A stretch of DNA of 64,000 nucleotides, taken from positions 21,862,905 to 21,926,904 of the forward strand of contig CM056743.1 in NCBI GenBank assembly GCA_029851415.1. Direction: 5' to 3'. The position numbers and the translations under genes were made by a program. Shown in pieces: positions 33,739-47,500 of the stretch. The notes beneath the pieces were generated by a model. That model saw only the letters and a list, made by a program, of their open reading frames with translations. It searched no databases and was not told where the DNA came from. Numbering within the stretch: position 1 is the stretch's first letter; every line of letters starts with the position of its first letter. The stretch is from Eretmocerus hayati. Lineage: Eukaryota; Arthropoda; Insecta; Hymenoptera; Aphelinidae.

Positions 33739-33855
33739 TCGCAAGTGGATGCTGAACTAGACCGAACTAGACCGAATCAGACCGAATTAGATTGAACTAG
33801 ACCTAACTAGACCAAATTAGGCCGGAATTGACCGAACTAGGCCCAATCACACTGA

Positions 33856-34174
33856 CAAGGGGAACACCAACCTTGTGGAACCTGGATCTTGACGAAACTT
33901 TGGGATTCTTCTTGTTTTGGTGAGAAATGAAGGTACCCAGGAGGGTTTTGTCCAATGGGCCTCCTATCCCAAGATACAGCTACGGAAATCAGCATTATCC
34001 ATATAAGCCCATATCAAAATAACACATATACAGATATACTGAAAATGCTAACCACCATGGCTGTATCTCAGGATGGGAGCCCCATTGGACGGAACCCTTT
34101 TGGGTACCTTCATTTCTCACCAAAACAAGAAGATTCCCAAAGTTTCGTCAAGATCTAGGATGGTGCTCCCCTTG
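33856..34174. mobile_element. Foldback MITE, CAAGGGGA termini, TGA duplication
   Basis: 319 bp, flanked by TGA at 33853-33855 and 34175-34177. Arms share TCTTGACGAAACTTTGGGA and GTTTTGGTGAGAAATGAAGG. It is related to 4784-5112: same CAAGGRGA tips, GAAACTNTGGGA and a central CCATATARGCCCAT. Confidence 0.8.
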
Positions 34175-34897
34175 TGAGTTGGATCTAACTACACCAAACT
34201 AGATCGAGCCAGACCGAACAATATTGAATTAGACCCAAATTTACCGGGCTAGACTTGACTAGATCCAACTAGATGGGCCTGACCGGATCAGATAGAACTA
34301 GACCGTACCAGACCGTACGCCGTATGAGATGGCTCTGAAGCGCTCTAAACAAAACGAGACAAGACTAGATCGGAAGAGTACGAACCGAGTACGAACAACC
34401 CCAAACTAGACCTAGTTACACCAAACTAGACCGAATTAGATCGAATTAGATTTAATTACACCGAACTAGGCCGAAGTAGAGCGGACTAGACCGAACAAGA
34501 TCCAATTACACCGAATTGGATCTAATCATATCAAACTGGACCGAACTAGACCGAGCAAGATTGAAGTAGACCGATGAGTTAGGCCGAACTAGACCGGATA
34601 TGTACGATGAATTTCGTGAAGTACTAAGTACGATGATTTCAGTACCGTATACTAATAGTAGTGGGATGATTTTCGTGCGGTACTAGTATGTACTAGGACC
34701 GTACAATAGTACCGCACTTATAACTAGACAGTATTAAACTAAATTAGACCGGACCAGACCAAACCACTCATCTACCCATCCATCCCTTTCACTCGACCTC
34801 CTACCCATCCACACCCACCAACCCATTCATCCATCGACGCATCCATGACCCATAACCATATCAGCCACCCATTACTCCTTATTAACCCTTCCACAAG

Positions 34898-35112
34898 GTC
34901 GAATTTGAATATCAGTCTAGACCATGTATGGACGTCTAGTGACTAGTAAATTCCTCGCGAGGGTCGACATTCCACGCGATCCCATATTGATTCGTGTTTC
35001 CGCGATTCAGACCCACGGCGCTAAAGGATCGCGGAATAGCGAATCAACGCATAGAATCACGGAAATCCCTAGTTGCTAGACATCCACACATGGTCTAGAC
35101 CGAATTTGAAAT
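34898..35112. repeat. Foldback repeat with TCTAGACCATG arms
   Basis: GTCTAGACCATGTATGGACG near 34916 is mirrored by ACACATGGTCTAGAC near 35086. Inner arms share CGCGATCC/GGATCGCG and GATTCG blocks. Confidence 0.65.
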
Positions 35113-35839
35113 CGAACGGCACATATTAGGCTCCTTGATACGCGGGATTCGGATGGAAACATTTTTGCCTTGGCGTTTGATTTTATTATCATACCGAATT
35201 AATCTAGCATTATCTTCATAAGTACACCGTAGGAAGAAATTCTTAAAATCAGACTAACCGTCTAAAAATTTAACATTACATGATTAGAGGATTCGTTGTG
35301 ATTCAGTACGATTTTTAAATTTCTTCTTAGAGTGTAAGGTCGAAATCAGAAATAAAACAGTAGTACAGGAGAAAAAGGCATTTTCTCCCTTGGTAAGATA
35401 CTCATTTTCAGAGTACGGCTTCGTTGCCCGCAACTGTCAATTAATTATCATTACACTCGACAGTTGAAGCAGAAACAGCCCTGTATTATATGTACCCGTG
35501 CATCATTTAGCTGCTTCGGTGACCTCATTACATGCATCTTCATCATTAAGAAATCACTTGATTCAGAATTTGAGTACCATCGTCAATTTTTCAACCGATA
35601 CAAATTCAAGTATTTTTTATTCAAGTGTAACACCCACACATGACGGCACTGTTCTACGAAAAAAAGTGATATCTGAGTACTACAGGTACAGATTGTAAAG
35701 TTTTAGCTTGTATTCATCGCTCGATTCGATGAAGTGTAACAGGGCAAAAAATATGTGGTGGTATACTCAAAAGTGGGAAACGCGTTATTAGAGAGCCTCA
35801 CTCGACCTATATAACTTTTGTGCTTGCATCCAACGTGTT

Positions 35840-36245
35840 TCATGTATGGATTATGGCGCGTATTATAACTCGATATGCGAGCTTTTGCATTTAAAGCAGA
35901 GCGCTCCCAAAGCTCGCAATATTTTCAAAGCTCATTTTCAATATTTACCCTAGGGTGCGGCTACATGAAGGCGGGAGCGCCATATTGTACCCATACCAGC
36001 TGTGAGTGCGACAAGGACGCAACACTTCGCGCCACTTCAACCTCCTTGTCGCACTCATGGCTTATCGCGCTTTCGCGCCAAATGTTTTGCTGCATGTGGC
36101 CGCTGCTTTAGCAAATGCACTTTTTGAAGCTTAGGACTAACATATCTATAGCCTATAACAACATGCATATTTGAGTAGTACGCGAATCTGATGCAGTGAT
36201 ATAGAGCTTTTAACATTTTTGAGCGAGCTTGCGGCGTGGGAAAAG
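35840..36245. promoter_or_regulatory. AAGCTCG-rich patch with a small inverted repeat
   Basis: AAAGCTCGCAAT and AAAGCTCATT recur near 35908-35935 and GCGAGCTTGCGG near 36223. GAGTGCGACAAGGA (about 36004) is mirrored by TCCTTGTCGCACTC (about 36041). A regulatory function is only a guess. Confidence 0.25.
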
Positions 36246-36249
36246 AAAT

Positions 36250-39200
36250 ATATGTATATAATATTATCTTCGGTGATGTTCTTACATAGGTGTGCGTTGT
36301 TGGGTGGGATGTTTTTTATTTTGGCCTGTATTTTTTTCCGTAACATACAATATAAAATTTAAGAATTTATGGAAAGTCATTGAGGTTCGAGCTTGAAAAA
36401 GGTATTCGACAAGGAAACGATGGAATTTTCAAATTTTTAAAAGTTTTCTTGAAGTAAAATTCTTGTCTCGGTGAGAGGGTTTTCTCAAGTTTCAGCATTC
36501 AGGTTCATCAGATTCTGCGCATACCGAGACGGTGAAAAATGTGTCACTTTTCGAAATTGTGTCGAATACTTCCGTAATTCCGGTTGTCGACCCGCATATT
36601 TGAAAAGTGTGCACTTCCTGACCCAACTTGAGATGAATCGTTGCGAGAAAATTGTCGCGTGAGAACTAGTATAACTGTATACACACTTGAATATAAGCTG
36701 CGATTTATACATAGAAATTCATGATTTTCAAGTGGAAACTTGCATCTGCGATTTTCGTACTTTATCATCAGAGGTAAAAAAGAATAAAGAGGCATGAAGT
36801 CAGAAGAGTATATTTTGTGATGAATGGCGTTTAATGAATTTCCCGGAAGATTCAAATTTTATTTCAACTATTAAATCATGGACTATCGGTTTAGGGTTTT
36901 GATTATATTTCACAACACATACAATTTGTTCGAAGTGTAAAACGGTGATCTGCGCTGATTTGTAAGCCACTGATGAGAAACCACAAAACACTACTTACCT
37001 TGAATCAGCTTTAAATTGATGTAAGAATAAACTCGTGTCTATCTTACGTGAAACGAAATTTTTACTGAGATTCTTTTTTACAACGTAATGGTAGTTTTTT
37101 ACAACGTAATATATATTGATAAAATCTCATGACGTTAATCGTGAGATTTTATTTTATTTTTACTGATTTTTTTATTTATTAGATTTTATTTTATTACAGC
37201 TAGAGCATGATTTTTCATAGACAACATTGATTCGTCATCTCTTAAAAATTCCAAAATATCTAACTAGAAATTCATCAAAAAGATGCTGATACTTCAAAAT
37301 ATTCCCGATATCAGATATTGAGAACAATTTGAATTTGATCTAGGCGATCCATCTACCTATTCCTCAAGTAACTTCGATAATATCAAACTCTTCCATGTAT
37401 GTGAACTGCATGTCGAAAAAAGTAATATCATACGCTAAAAGCTACTAGGATCGCAAAAATATACCCTGTGTGTTGGAATTTCACTCCTTTTTATCGGCTC
37501 ATTTTACATTTTGCGTCTCCAAACTTCTATTCGGAATATCGAAAGTACAGATGCTTAGAAAAGCTTATTTGTACGTGAGTAAACTCTTTTATTCACAAAA
37601 CACAGTCACTCAGCAAATCTTTATGGTCAAATGATGATGTGTAGATACTTGTATGTAAAATTGAACAGTTGAATAATTCTTAGAATATTTATCAAATTAC
37701 ATTCATTTTTTCCACTAAAATGTTTAATTCATAAAAATGATTGAAAATCATAATGAATGAATGAATAAAATTTTTTCTAAGTCATGCAAAATTCAAAAAT
37801 TGCTCAACTCCATCCTCTTTTTCAAAATTAATTCTTTTAATTTGAATCCGAATGTGCAAAAATTATTCGGAAATAAAAAAATTCCAATGTAGAATAAAAT
37901 CAACGATAAACTGATCGTCATTTCTATAAAAAAATATTTTCATCAAGCATTCAAATTATCAAAATGAGTATTGTACCTCTAAACTGTTACTTATTTTTCC
38001 AAATCATTACTTTGCTAACGCATGATTATCACAATTGTATGATTGCCCACCAACCTCAGAATTAAGTTAAATTGGCTCCAATGAAGCAATAGAATAGATA
38101 GCAGAAGCATACATATATATATATGAGCTTGAATTAATTCGGATGTCGGTGTTAACGACGTTAGAAACTTGCAAAGGTAATAGAATAAGACATGGAGAGG
38201 CCACAAAACGTGTTATACTGACGACGACTACGACGATCCTCGACTTCTATAGACGGGCATTATGCCACTGTTATAAACGTATACGTTTCGCGAATGAATA
38301 GCGTGAGGCACGGATCTGCTTTTCTGCTGCTCTTCGTTTCCATCACACTGATACGCCTTTATATTTGTTTTTGGTATTTCCCCTCTAGAGAGAATCTTTG
38401 TATCTTCATGCGAAGTGGAATCTTTGTGAAATAATTTCCTTTTTCATGAAAATTGAGTAAAGACTTGAGGGTAAAACGTCATGGTTTGCTGGTTTAAGAA
38501 TTATACTGTTTTGATCTTGAAATGTTGATTTGATTTTCACATTCTTTTCCTTACATTATAATTTTTTGTGAGATTGAGTGCAAGGGGAAAAATATTGAAT
38601 TTATAATGCTAGGTAATTGTGAAATAGTTTTTTCTAATAATTTTGAACTGAAATCTTCCAGTTGAGTTAAACATTTTTGAAAAGTACAAATTTGATACTT
38701 TTGGAAGAAGTTCACTTGGCAATCCAAATTGCACGTGCACAACTATTTTTGAGCTTGCAAATTTGTATAGGATATAATTCGCACTGCGATTGAGGAATTT
38801 TCCATATCGGGTAATGTTTTCAAAATTTAAATTTTGGCTTGGATTGACACGAAGAAGTGACGGAGCCCAGGTTGAAATTTTACAAATTTTTTTTGCAGTC
38901 TAGTTATCACTTGCAGGACAAGAAACTCATATTTTGTATGTTTGTCAAATCGGCCCCATGTCGAGGGTGACTGTGAAAATTATCAATAACAATTATCCAT
39001 TTCTACATTGAATAGTCAATATCACATATGATATTTCACTTTTATTTCGCATCCTCAACCAGAAATTATATTCTAGGCTACTTCAAATTGTTGAAAAATT
39101 CTGATGAAGATCAAACACTTGAATCCTAGTATAATCTCACAAATTACGAAAACTCGGGGTAAGCTTACCAAATCCGACATCAAAATTACTAAAATTAGTA

Positions 39201-39640
39201 GTAAAGCTCAATCGATTTTGATACCAAAACTTTTGAGATGAGTAAGTTTGCATCATAGACTAAATTGAATTGAGCATAGTCTTAAAAAATGAAAATTGGC
39301 CCAACCCACTGGAAAAGAGAAAAATGAACAAAAACTTCAGCCCGCCAATAAATTGACATTTCCTAAATAAGTAAAAAGAAAAATGCAAAACAAACAAAAT
39401 AAAAATAAATAAGATTGGATCGTAGTATAGTCAAGCGAAAACTTTTCTTCTCTCGTCTTTCAAAGTGAAGCTCAAATTGGCAATAGAGATTTCCATTTGT
39501 GCAGTTGTTACGCATAGTAGATCTTACACAGATGCAGACTTCTAGACCTTACACGTAGATACGTACAGTCAAAGAAGGAAATTGAACGCTTTTTTTCGCG
39601 TTTTCTGGAGGTTATTCGATACGCGAACTAGTCTAGCAAC
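36250..39640. other. No gene recognised
   Basis: Very AT-rich. Only short open frames without splice context. Under the shared-gene model this is intron of the CUB/LDLa gene. Confidence 0.5.
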
Positions 39641-40075
39641 CAAAGAATGAGAGAGAGAGAGAGAGAGAAATGTTGGAATAAGCCGTAAAATCCTGTAATC
39701 AGGTGGTTTCCGACCTCTCAATCATTCGTTGCTCCTACAGTATATACGCGTTCTCAATTTCCCAACAAGCTATCCTTCTAACATGTTATGTTCACTTTTT
39801 TTTTTTTTTTTTGTTACTTGGATCTCTCTCACCAATTTCTACGCCGTCAAATTATCGTTTTCTTTCGCCGATTGCATGGCAGTAGCAGTAGCACATATTG
39901 TGTGTCAGAGATCGCAAGCTCACTCAACTCGATTCAACTCTCTTTCTCTTTCTCTCGCAAGCTCGTTTTCTTCAAGCTTGAAACTCAGAAGCCAATATTC
40001 TTATACATATATCTATATAGCTCATTTTGTAATGCAGGTATATAGGTACACCATTAGACCAGAAAACGATGCGTC
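39640..40075. promoter_or_regulatory. GAGA tract plus AAGCTCG/AAGCTTG motifs
   Basis: (GA)n at 39649-39668, a T run near 39797-39813, CTCTTTCTC runs, and GCAAGCTCG then CAAGCTTG near 39958-39980. The composition resembles an open-chromatin element, but no gene start is supported. Confidence 0.25.
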
Positions 40076-40179
40076 TAAGTAGTACGATAGGCAAGTTGCA
40101 GGCCCAATTGCCAATTCCCGCCTTCAAATGTAATACGAACTACATACCTGGTATATGGGTAGTTCCGAGGAAACTTTGA

Positions 40180-40920
40180 AATAATGTATGTCGGCTTGAG
40201 GAAAAAATCTCTAACGTCATTTTCGATGTATTTTTGTGCCTCTTTCTGGCGCAATCATCAGTTAGTTTTTCGATCCGGGGCTACCGAAAAAAATTATCAT
40301 CAAAAAAGGGGTCAAAATGCCAGGTCCGTGTGATGTGGTTTTTCCATTTTACGGCTTTTGCGAGTGTGTAGCACCACGAAAAAGCTCGTTGGAGATTTGG
40401 GCGGGTAAACTTATCAAATACAATGTCATTGAGCACTAAATCCTATTGCTATAAGAGCCCAAAGACCACTTTTTGCATGTAAGCGGAGCACGTATATTTT
40501 GTGGCGCAGTTTTACTTAAAATTTTACTCCCTCAGTTTTCCTCGATAAAAATGAATTTGTCTCATCCTAGACTTTTCCGCGCCGACTTGTTGTTGAAGTA
40601 AATCGTCAGGCGCAACTTTCTCATGCCTCAGAATTCCGAAAAAAATGGATTTTTACACTTTGCAGAGTAGTTTTTGGCGAAAATCTAGTTTCGCTAAAAT
40701 TTTATGTCAGGTCTGTGTGGCATTAGTGCGACCCTTTAATCGCAAGACTACTGAGGTCCTAATCAGTTTTTTTTTTAAAGTATTTGATGGTCAAATCAAA
40801 ATTCCAAAACTTCAAAGCTGTAGCTCAAACCTTTTGACCGTGAGATCAATTTTAGTGGCGAAATGTCAGGTCCTTGTATTTCTTCAAAATATCAGGTCCG
40901 TGTGACGCTACCGCGTCTCT
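40180..40920. repeat. Fragments with recurring CAGGTCCGTGTGA
   Basis: CAGGTCCGTGTGA at about 40322 and 40893, with CAGGTCTGTGTGG at about 40709 and CAGGTCCTTGTA at about 40867. Probably an old repeated element. No coding frame. Confidence 0.35.
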
Positions 40921-40924
40921 CCAT

Positions 40925-43900
40925 GTTGTCCTTATGGTACTGATGAATGAGAAAATTTACATTCGTGCGCGAATTTATTCATACTTTATATGTTTCACAA
41001 AGTCGAAAAATACATCTTAGAACATTCCGAAATGCGAATTGGGGTTGGCACATTTTCAACCTCCAAATATCGAAGTTTCCGCGGAGCCACCGATATGTAT
41101 ACTTTTTCTTTTTATTTACGCTGAAGAAATGTCTTTGGGTGCAGTAGTGCAATCGAGTTGAGCGTAATAGGCGTAGTTGAACTTTGGTGTATCTATGTGT
41201 ACATACGTGTATATTTATACTGGTTGGAAGATTCTTGAGACGAAGCTCGTTTTGTGCTAATGAAGCGGTTATTAGGAGGGCAAATGATGCGCGTGGGTGG
41301 AGGCATTTATTTTTTATTGCGCTTGATTGGGGTTGGGAAAATTGTCTTGAGATTTCGGATGGTGTTCTTTGACCTTTTTGAAATTTACTTGGAAAATGTG
41401 GTGGGTTTGAGAAAGTTTTCAAATGTCTTCATTTGTTACCATTTACACTTTCAGCAGCTATTATAAAATTTGAAAAATATATCTCCTGTGAACTGAATGT
41501 CAATGTGAGTGGCATGAGAAATGAACAAAAAATTCGTAAATTGTCTGAATTTTTTAATTTCACTTGTTTAATTTTAGCACTGCTTTTAGGTAAATTTTGG
41601 AATGGTTTCATAGGAAACTCCGAGGTAAACTCAATGCTTATAATCCCCAAGTATCTAATAGAATTTTCAAATAATTACTTATGGAGATACACATAAATTT
41701 GCGGGTTTTAGTCGAATCCTGATGTATGCTCCCATGTAGAGACAATTATTACAAAATGGATGAGATATCAAAAACATTTACAATTTTCATACTGTATCAC
41801 AAAAATATCATTCTATGAGGTTCTTCATTTATGAATTTTCTTAGAATTTTTTAATGAACAATATATAACTCACATTCTTCTAATACAATATTCTTCAATT
41901 TGATAATGATTTTTCGCCTAAGATGTATGTACATACGTAATTGGCATAGAACTCCGATGTCCCAATTGAGTTGTCACGATGCATTTCAGACTTTTGTAAA
42001 CTATATACTCAAAAATACGTATTTTCAGAACATTGAAAAGAAGTGCATTAGAAAATTGTCAAAGATATCAATAGCCATAAGTTGTTCAGTTATCCAAATG
42101 GTCAGTAATAATATAACACACGAGTCAATGATAAATTTCGATACGAAGGGATAAAAATAGGTTTCACTCCCTTGTATAATTGAGCTATAATATTTGACAA
42201 ACTGCTCGTGAGTAAGAGTCAACGAGCCATACGCCAAAGTCCCTTTTCACGCGCAGTGTATCAAAGAAGAAATTCAAAAGTTTCTATACATCATGGAAAT
42301 GAGGAATATCATTAATCTCAAATAGCTCGATTTGACTTTTAACTGTAGAGCGTATTTATGAAAGTTCACAAAAAATTTTTGGAAATACTCTAGCTGAATC
42401 AGAAAACAATGTAAGCTTCACGCGAATCCATAATTCGAAGAATTATCTTAAATGATAATATCATAATATTCCGAGGAGACGAGAAAGATATTGATCACTG
42501 GTATATTGCTAGTTGGGCTAAATATCGATTTTCGATAAATTAGAAGCCGTAAATGGAGTCATCTCAGTGTCGGTTCGTTTTCATTCGACGATGAAGTATG
42601 GTCTTATACGTTGTGCTCGTTTTTGAAAGCTCGGAGATGGCGTAATACGATAACGCTGTCGAATGAAGAATTCAAGCGAGAGAATTTTGTAAGCTTCATA
42701 TCGATCAGAGCGAGGAACTTCTTCATCTTCCGAGCCAAAAACTTCATCAGCATTTTGTTATACGATAAAGTGAGCGTCAGCTTGACTATTCGACAAACTA
42801 GCGATGAGAGCTTGCAGATGAGCTTGCAGACTGAAGTTGAGCATGCGATGATAAGTGCTATAAAAGTTGAACTTTGCACAGTTTTTTTTTTAACCGAGAT
42901 TAATAGCCATTCGATACGTATCAAAATTTGATATTTTGATTCAGACTACTGAAGTTAAATTTGAGATATTTGGTTGTTCCACGTTTTACTGATGACGCAG
43001 CGTGTATTTCGATCCATGTTGATTTAGAATTGTTTTTTTTTTGGTCGACTTGCAATGTATCTTTGGTAAATTGTAGAACAACTGCATCAAGTCATGGGAA
43101 TTTTATTGCTAAATGAAAAAAATTCTGATGTAATAATCTAGGATTCCAACTTGAGTCTCAAGGATTCAGGAAGTTACAACTGAGTCTTTTTTTGATATAT
43201 TCCAATCTTTTGAGCCCTTCAGGGAATCACGATGCCAGTGGTTCAATCCGAGAAAAAGAATCACATTATTCCAAGTTTTGAAAAATTATCGCTTTAGAAA
43301 TATTGACGGGGTTTGTTCAGTCTCGAAATTAGTATTTTGAGATATTTTTTCCAATTTTTTTGAGACTCCAACAACGATTGTCAGGTCAAGTTGTGGACTA
43401 AATCGAATGCATCATAAATTAGATTGATTTAAATTTGAAATACAGGGCTATCCACTTAACTACCTGACTAACGGCTCTTTATTTACCAAAACAGTTGTGA
43501 TTCCTCACATTTTGCGATTTATTCATATTAAAATATCGAAAGTATCTCAACAATTCAGGTAATTCCTCACCCATTGAGAAGTTTTATAGCCTCTCTTAGT
43601 TTTACTGCAGACTACACAGTGGATTTATTCTTTCTATCAAATTCCAAAGGCATCAATTTTTCGCATTTTCTTATTATGTCTTATTGGTCATCTTGGTCAC
43701 TAATATTCAAAATTTCTGACGTCAAAAAACTACTTAGAATGCAAAAAATTAATCACGAGAGTCGGTTCAAACTTCCAACGATCAAATTCATCTAAGCAAT
43801 GGCTCCATTCACCCGCAAGCTCTAACCATGAAATGCTCACCACCAATATTTGGAAACTTTGATTACCCAAAACTAGCAATTCTCACAAAATCTGTATACA

Positions 43901-44200
43901 CCCATCACCAAAATACGCCCTACGCAAGTTCCATCCAAGCATCTATCTTGGTGGTCCAACTACACAAAATCGTTGAGCTTGCAAGTCTGTTTGCCGTGTG
44001 GGTACTATATATATATTTCTATACTACAGCTTTGCATTACCTCGAACGTTTTCGCATAGAGCATAGAGCAGCTGCCGCTTTACCGGGCGCGGCTTTTCCA
44101 CCCAACCACCCACCCAAACCTTCCTACCCACCTACCACCCTACATCACACAAAATTCGATAGCGCATGCTCGGTAGTAATATAGAGTATATAAGAGTAGG
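40925..44200. other. No gene recognised
   Basis: Open frames up to about 147 codons on overlapping strands look like by-products of base composition. An AGCTTGCAGATGAGCTTGCAG doublet lies near 42808-42830. Confidence 0.45.
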
Positions 44201-44224
44201 GAGCGACGACATCACTGGAAGTAT

Positions 44225-44544
44225 AATACTATATATATATATATATCTATATAGTAAACCTGCGTGACATGACAAACTCTCAGAATGGAGGCCTCCCCCC
44301 CCCCCACCCCCACCCCACCCACATCCCTTTACGGCATCATATCAAGTCTACACTGTGTATAAACTCAGTTTTAGTCATTGGATGGTTTGGCGAGGGTCGA
44401 ACGTCATGGGGCCCTTCTTGGCGTGTACTAGAACCGGCTTTGATATACTACATGTGAAATTTTTAAGATAAAATTTTATTTTTTTGAGCCGGTGTGGTGG
44501 TGGTGCTGGTGGTGGCACGTCTTTTTGTGTGTGTAGATGCCGGG
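44225..44544 (+). promoter_or_regulatory. Probable promoter / 5'UTR of the 44.5-kb first exon
   Basis: (TA)n at 44231-44252, a C-rich tract at 44294-44320 and a TGGTGG run just before the signal-peptide exon. No single TATA box can be chosen. Confidence 0.35.
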
Positions 44545-47500
44545 ATGTTGAAAATTTTGAAGCTTGCGAGCTTGCGGCTGCTCCTGATGTCGACGACGAC
44601 GACGACGACGACGATGCTATTATTCATTTTCGGGTCGATCGGGTTTGGGGCAGCCGCCAAGAATGAAGATTGTGAGTTTTGATACTATGATTTTTAGGTT
44701 CATTTTATGATTTGTATTTTTAGAGATTGCCATATGCTGTTTTTATTACATATCTGTGATAAGGCAACCCTTGGTAATATATTTGGTTGTTTGATGGATT
44801 GTAAATTTGAATTTTGCACACCTGGTGTTCCTAGATGCCGGTTATATAAATTTACATGTGTTCTCTTATCGTAAGGGAAGGCTATATGTGGTGTTTGTGA
44901 TGAGTAATTTGCGAGTGAATTCGCTGTGTATGGGCAGGGTGTTTCAACCCTTATATCAAAACAATTTCATGCTCTAAATATTCGAGTGTATGACTTGCGT
45001 TTGAGAGAGTAGCGCGTATGTACGTTGACTCTACGGTGCGGTGGTGGCAGCGCCCGCGGCGAATATTTGCTGAACGAGCCCACGAGAAATTCCGGATCAA
45101 TTGCTGTGCTTTGAAGGAAATTCTGAGTAATTTGTATGATGTGAATACATTTTAAAGTGTTGCGAGTACCGTGAAAAATTTAAAGAAGGTTTGGAGATGC
45201 TCCGGTTTGAAAATTAATCTAAATTTCAAATTAAATTGTAGAGCTTTTATTATTTGCTACAAATGTGAAAGTAATTTTTCATTGGCAAGGTTTTGAGTTG
45301 GTTCGGTAGATCGGTTTGCCACGGAACGAATCGTTATCGAGTAATAGTTTATAGGTAATAGCAGATTTTCGATTTTCATTCAGAATTTTAATTTAGATTT
45401 CAATAACGACTGCATTTATTGCTTCAAATGACTTGAAATGTACTTGCATAACTAATATAAAATTTAACGATTGTTAGGGGTATAAGTGTACCTAAATATG
45501 ACCCCATAAGCCGATTTTAGAAATGAATACTCGTTGACCTTCTCGCAAATAATTTTTACATTTCTTATGTGAGAATATGAAGAAATAAACGATTTGCACC
45601 GATCCCGAATGAATTTTGCGTGTCCTAGAATTTCACAATGAATTTTTCGTGTTCTTTGCACAGATATGAGGATTCGAAAACGAAATTGCATTTAGTAAAG
45701 CCGGTGCCAAAATTTTTCTAGGAGTTGCAAAACTTGAATTTGGAGCGATTTTATTAGCAAAATACGGAGATCGTTCGCAAAAATGGAGGCCAAAAAACGT
45801 GTGCAACCAACATACCCCCCCCCCCCAACCCCTCCACTTGGATATTTCGAAAGGGAGTGTTTCGGGCCGGCAAAAAGCCCCACGCGTTGTTGCATGCCGC
45901 TAAAAATCAATGTTTGCATGCATTCTATCGCCGATCTACATAGATTCATTTGGGAAGATTGAGATATTTTGACTCGAATAGATCAAAATTCAACGTACTT
46001 TAGCTTATTTAGAAGGCCTTGAATCAATCTACAAAATGAACTAAATTACATTGAAAAATGTTGAGGTAGACCAAAGTTGTTGAGAAAATGGATTAATGGG
46101 GCATGTTGGGGACACACTTTCGCAAACTCGCAACAAACGATTTTTTTTGGAAAACCATAATAGCTCGGCTCTGGTTGGTTGAAATTATAGACTCACCTAA
46201 AGCTTTAAAATGCAATGAACTGCGTTAGAAATTATTGGATTGGTCGAAAACTATTGTCAAAATGTTGGGTACAATTACTATACGTCATTATTAGTTTGGC
46301 TGATCTCGCATAAAATATTCGTGAGAATTTATATCCTTTCCATTTTCACGAGTTCGTATCGCGCTAATTTCAGAAAGTCAGAAAAATTGGTAAACCTATT
46401 AAAAATTTTTATGGAGCTTGTCATGGAGAGCATTTACGACTGAATACTTGATGGTCGAATTATAGTCGTGTACAAAATTAAGACTGGGCATAAAAAATTT
46501 GATATTATCAGTGGTATGTACTGATTATCGTCTATATGATTTAGAGAAGGTAATATTATTTTCCATGACTCAAAAGCACGTTTACAAGTATACCATCACG
46601 GACCTGTACTGTATACCTTTTATAATTCCGATTACTCTGATTTCGATATGATCAAATCTCTTTTGCAAAAGAAACCTTTCAATCGCTGTAACTTTTCGTA
46701 TTTACTTATAGTATAGGCGCGAAAGATTTTCCTTCGTATTTCAGATCCATTCGCTTTAAATACTTCTCCCGATGTTTACTTATCAATATTCATTTCCTTC
46801 AATTTACCAACTGTCAAATGCATTTGAATTCACTGATATGAAATCTGCAATCAATAATCTCATCCAGATTTTCGTATGGAATTGAATAAATTCCAATCAT
46901 GATGACGAGCACGATGAAAAATAAACAACGGTAACAAGTGATGCTGTGCATCAATGATTGAAACATTGCAATTTGTGCAATCGGTGAAAACACGCATTCA
47001 TCATGATATTTTCCTGCAATATTTCATTGTTATACAAATTCCTCAATATTACCTTACCAAAAGCAGGCTTTGTGCGAGAAAAACATGTATAGCGCTTCAT
47101 TTAAAGGGTGCACGAAAAAGCTTTCTGCGATGCGACAAATCATGATTTGCACTGGTTTGTGTGGAAAAGCAACATGAGCCAGTGGAGGTATATCTGGTTT
47201 CTCTTTTCTCTCACATTTTGTACTTTGTGTGTATCTTGACTTTCACGTCTATCTCGCCGTTGGGCTCCGTGTACTTGTTTCGAATTTTATTTTTTCATAC
47301 TTTATGCCGAGGTTGTATGAACTATGATCAAAGAAAAAATTTTTTTACATTCATGCAATATTGAAATTTTGACACTTATGATACTTTCATTCGGTTGGAA
47401 ATTATTTCTCGTTCGTTGCAATGAAACAGTTGTATTTTAGCCAAGACTGGTTATGAAGCAAAATATATATAATTTTGAATGTTTCTGGTGAAAAGTTGGA

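Larger units (their letters stand above)
33240..34765. repeat. Degenerate array of ~10-bp units (ACTAGACCGA)
   Basis: A long run of variants of CTAGACCGAA, TTAGACCGAA and ACACCGAACT reads on the plus strand. It is interrupted by a foldback at 33592-33738 and a MITE at 33856-34174. Individual units drift, but the AGACC and AACTA steps return at about 10- to 11-bp intervals. No coding potential. Confidence 0.8.

Noticed and set aside
40979..41422. 147-codon minus-strand frame
   Set aside because: Composition and lack of splice or start context suggest chance; two other frames overlap it.
42604..42931. Paired 106-codon frames on both strands
   Set aside because: Overlapping open frames of equal length with no splice sites, signal peptide or family motif.
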